Assembly: GCA_964575675.1 (NCBI GenBank)
Contig: CAZNRY010000198.1
Span: forward strand, 1 to 6,426
Reading direction: 5' to 3'
Length of the DNA: 6,426 bases
DNA from: CAZNRY01 sp964575675
GTDB lineage: Bacteria > Eisenbacteria > RBG-16-71-46 > CAIMUX01 > VGJL01
Shown here one piece after another: positions 4,732-6,426 of the stretch. Within the stretch, counting starts at the first letter, position 1; each line of letters starts with the position of its first letter. A program made the translations under genes and the position numbers. A model generated the notes under the pieces. It saw only the letters and a program-made list of their open reading frames with translations. It was not told where the DNA came from and searched no databases.

Positions 4732-6426
4732 CTATTCGAGCTTCCGGGCGATCTCCTCGACGATGTAGGCCTGGATCCGGTCTCCTTCCAACACGTCGTC
4801 GCGCCCTTCGAGCTGGATACCGCACTCGAAGCCCGATGCCACCTCCCGCGCGTCGTCCTTGACCCGCTTGAGGGAGGCGATCTTGCCTTCCCATACCTTC
4901 TCGCCGCCGCGCAGGATGCGTACGGAATCGCTTCGGTGGACCGTCCCGTCCACGACCATGCAGCCCGCGACCACCCCGACGTGGGAGACCCTGAAGATCT
5001 GGCGGACCTCGGCGGTCCCCTGGACCTTCTCGACGAGGTCGGGGGCGAGGAGTCCGCTCATCGCGCTCCGGACCTCATCGACGACCTCGTAGATGACGGT
5101 GTAGAGCCGGACGTCGACCTTCTCGGTCTGGATGGCAGCCTGGGCTTTCGCATCCGGCTTCACGTGGAAACCGACCACGATCGCCTCGGAGGCGGCGGCC
5201 AGGAGAACGTCACCCTCAGTGATCGCGCCGACCCCTTGATGGATCACGCGAACCTGCACTTCCGGCGTGGAGAGCTTCTCCAGACTGTCGCGGATCACTT
5301 CGACCGAACCGGCCACGTCGCCCTTCAAGACGAGATTCAACCCCACCACCTCGCCCTGCTTGATGCGCTGGCTGATGTCGAGCAGCGTGCGGCGTCTCGA
5401 AAGGCGCATCTCCTGCTCGCGATGAATCTGCGAGCGCTTCGAGGCGATGTCCCGGGCGTCTTGCTCCGAGGCCGTGACGCGGAAAGAGTCGCCCGCCTGC
5501 GGCAGACCCGACCAACCCCATACCTCGACCGGCATGGAGGGGCCCACATCGGTAACGCGCGCGCCCGTGTCGCGGACCATGACGCGGACCTTTCCGTGCT
5601 GCAGCCCGCAGACGAACGGATTGCCGACCTTGAGGCTCCCGTCCTGCACCAGGACGGTCCCGACGACACCCTTGCCGGGGTCGAGCTTCGACTCGATGAT
5701 GACCCCCTGCCCGGGGCGGCCGGGCTCGGCCTTGAGCTCGAGGATCTCCGCCTGCAGCAGGATCATCTCCAGGAGATGGTCGATCCCGTCTCCCTTCTTC
5801 GAGGACACCTCCACGCAGACCGTCTTGCCGCCGTACTGCTCGACCATGACTCCCGCCTCGGCGAGTTGCGTCTTGATCTTCTCGGGGTTCGCCCCGGGGA
5901 GGTCGATCTTCGTGATCGCCACCATGATCGGAACCGAGGCCGCGCGCGCGTGGTTGATCGCCTCGAGGGTCTGCGGCATCACGCGATCATCGCCCGCCAC
6001 AACGAGCACGACGATGTCGGTCACCTGCGCGCCCCTGGCGCGCATCGCGGTGAATGCCTCATGGCCCGGTGTGTCGAGGAACGTGACCCTGCCGGTCGGA
6101 AGCGCGACGCCGTAGGCGCCGATGTGCTGCGTGATTCCTCCCGATTCGCCCGCGACGACCTTCGTCTTCCGGATGTAGTCCAGAAGGCTCGTCTTTCCGT
6201 GGTCGACGTGGCCCATCACGGTGACGACCGGGGGCCGGGGAACGCTCTCGAAGGTCCCCTCGACGGCCGCGATCGTATCCTCGAGCGCCTTCTCGCCATA
6301 CTCGTGGACGAACTCGAGCTCCGCTCCGAACTCGTCCGCGATCGCCCCCATCTCGTCCTTGTCCAGGCGGCGATTGACGTTGGCGATGATCCCCATCTGG
6401 AGGCAGGCGGCCACGACCTCGGTCGG
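4732..6426 (-). CDS. infB: Translation initiation factor IF-2, 5' end cut by window edge
   Basis: IF2 is the GTPase that brings initiator fMet-tRNA to the 30S subunit and promotes subunit joining. The frame is open from the right edge, where it begins PTEVV, to a TAG at 4732; 564 residues are visible, so the N-terminal region and true start lie outside. In order there are the end of the N2 region (CLQMGIIANVNRRLD), the G domain with G1 GHVDHGKTS (6187-6213), G2 GGITQHIGA, G3 DTPGHE (6058-6075), G4 TKID (5904-5913 region) and G5 SSKKGDG. Domain II follows, then the linker helix (QEMRLSRRRTLLDI), domain III (GLNLVLKGDVAGSVEVI) and the C-terminal fMet-tRNA-binding domain ending in FECGIQLEGRDDVLEGD. 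G4 has Thr where IF2 normally has Asn, and G3 is followed by GDDRVMPQT rather than the usual ADDGVMPQT. Domain order and length are otherwise normal for the family. Confidence 0.98.
   Translation of the reverse strand, partial: PTEVVAACLQMGIIANVNRRLDKDEMGAIADEFGAELEFVHEYGEKALEDTIAAVEGTFESVPRPPVVTVMGHVDHGKTSLLDYIRKTKVVAGESGGITQHIGAYGVALPTGRVTFLDTPGHEAFTAMRARGAQVTDIVVLVVAGDDRVMPQTLEAINHARAASVPIMVAITKIDLPGANPEKIKTQLAEAGVMVEQYGGKTVCVEVSSKKGDGIDHLLEMILLQAEILELKAEPGRPGQGVIIESKLDPGKGVVGTVLVQDGSLKVGNPFVCGLQHGKVRVMVRDTGARVTDVGPSMPVEVWGWSGLPQAGDSFRVTASEQDARDIASKRSQIHREQEMRLSRRRTLLDISQRIKQGEVVGLNLVLKGDVAGSVEVIRDSLEKLSTPEVQVRVIHQGVGAITEGDVLLAAASEAIVVGFHVKPDAKAQAAIQTEKVDVRLYTVIYEVVDEVRSAMSGLLAPDLVEKVQGTAEVRQIFRVSHVGVVAGCMVVDGTVHRSDSVRILRGGEKVWEGKIASLKRVKDDAREVASGFECGIQLEGRDDVLEGDRIQAYIVEEIARKLE

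Noticed and set aside
5447..6115. Plus-strand open frame of 222 codons opposite infB
   Set aside because: It is antisense to the IF2 G domain and domain II, is Ser/Thr/Pro/Arg-rich, and has no motif.

Overview
This window is a GC-rich (roughly 60-65% by eye) chromosomal housekeeping region from a bacterium. Every gene lies on the minus strand, so transcription runs from the right edge to the left edge. The gene order is infB (5' end cut by the right edge), a DUF503/YlxP-like gene, rbfA, truB, ribF, rpsO and pnp (3' end cut by the left edge). This is the widely conserved 'nusA-infB' translation and RNA-metabolism operon. nusA and rimP would be expected beyond the right edge, and the KH and S1 domains of pnp beyond the left edge. 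DUF503 between infB and rbfA is common in Firmicutes, Deltaproteobacteria, Acidobacteria and related groups. I cannot place the organism more precisely from these genes alone; the base composition and many GTG/TTG starts suggest a GC-rich, non-enteric lineage.

Layout from right to left: IF2 (4732-6426) is followed after 13 nt by DUF503 (4386-4718). DUF503 overlaps rbfA (4003-4389) by a 4-nt GTGA, and rbfA overlaps truB (3086-4006) by another GTGA. truB runs into ribF (about 2137-3096) with a small overlap. These tight junctions point to translational coupling. The only two real spacers flank rpsO: 89 nt between ribF and rpsO and 96 nt between rpsO and pnp. Both hold inverted repeats and strong Shine-Dalgarno sequences, so regulation of this stretch is most likely concentrated there (S15 autocontrol, processing ahead of pnp). 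No stretch longer than 100 nt lacks a gene.

Together the genes cover translation initiation (IF2), 30S maturation (RbfA, possibly the DUF503 protein), tRNA modification (TruB, pseudouridine-55), flavin cofactor synthesis (RibF), the 30S subunit (S15) and RNA decay (PNPase).

I found no undescribed multi-gene system. The observations worth a second look are small: a perfect 27-nt palindrome forming the last codons of ribF; paired hairpins in the rpsO leader; a 14-nt near-identical palindromic motif shared by the rpsO and pnp leaders; and several departures from textbook motifs (IF2 G4 box TKID instead of NKxD, RibF ATAN instead of PTAN, RbfA ATS instead of AxG, TruB lacking Pro-Gly in its first motif).
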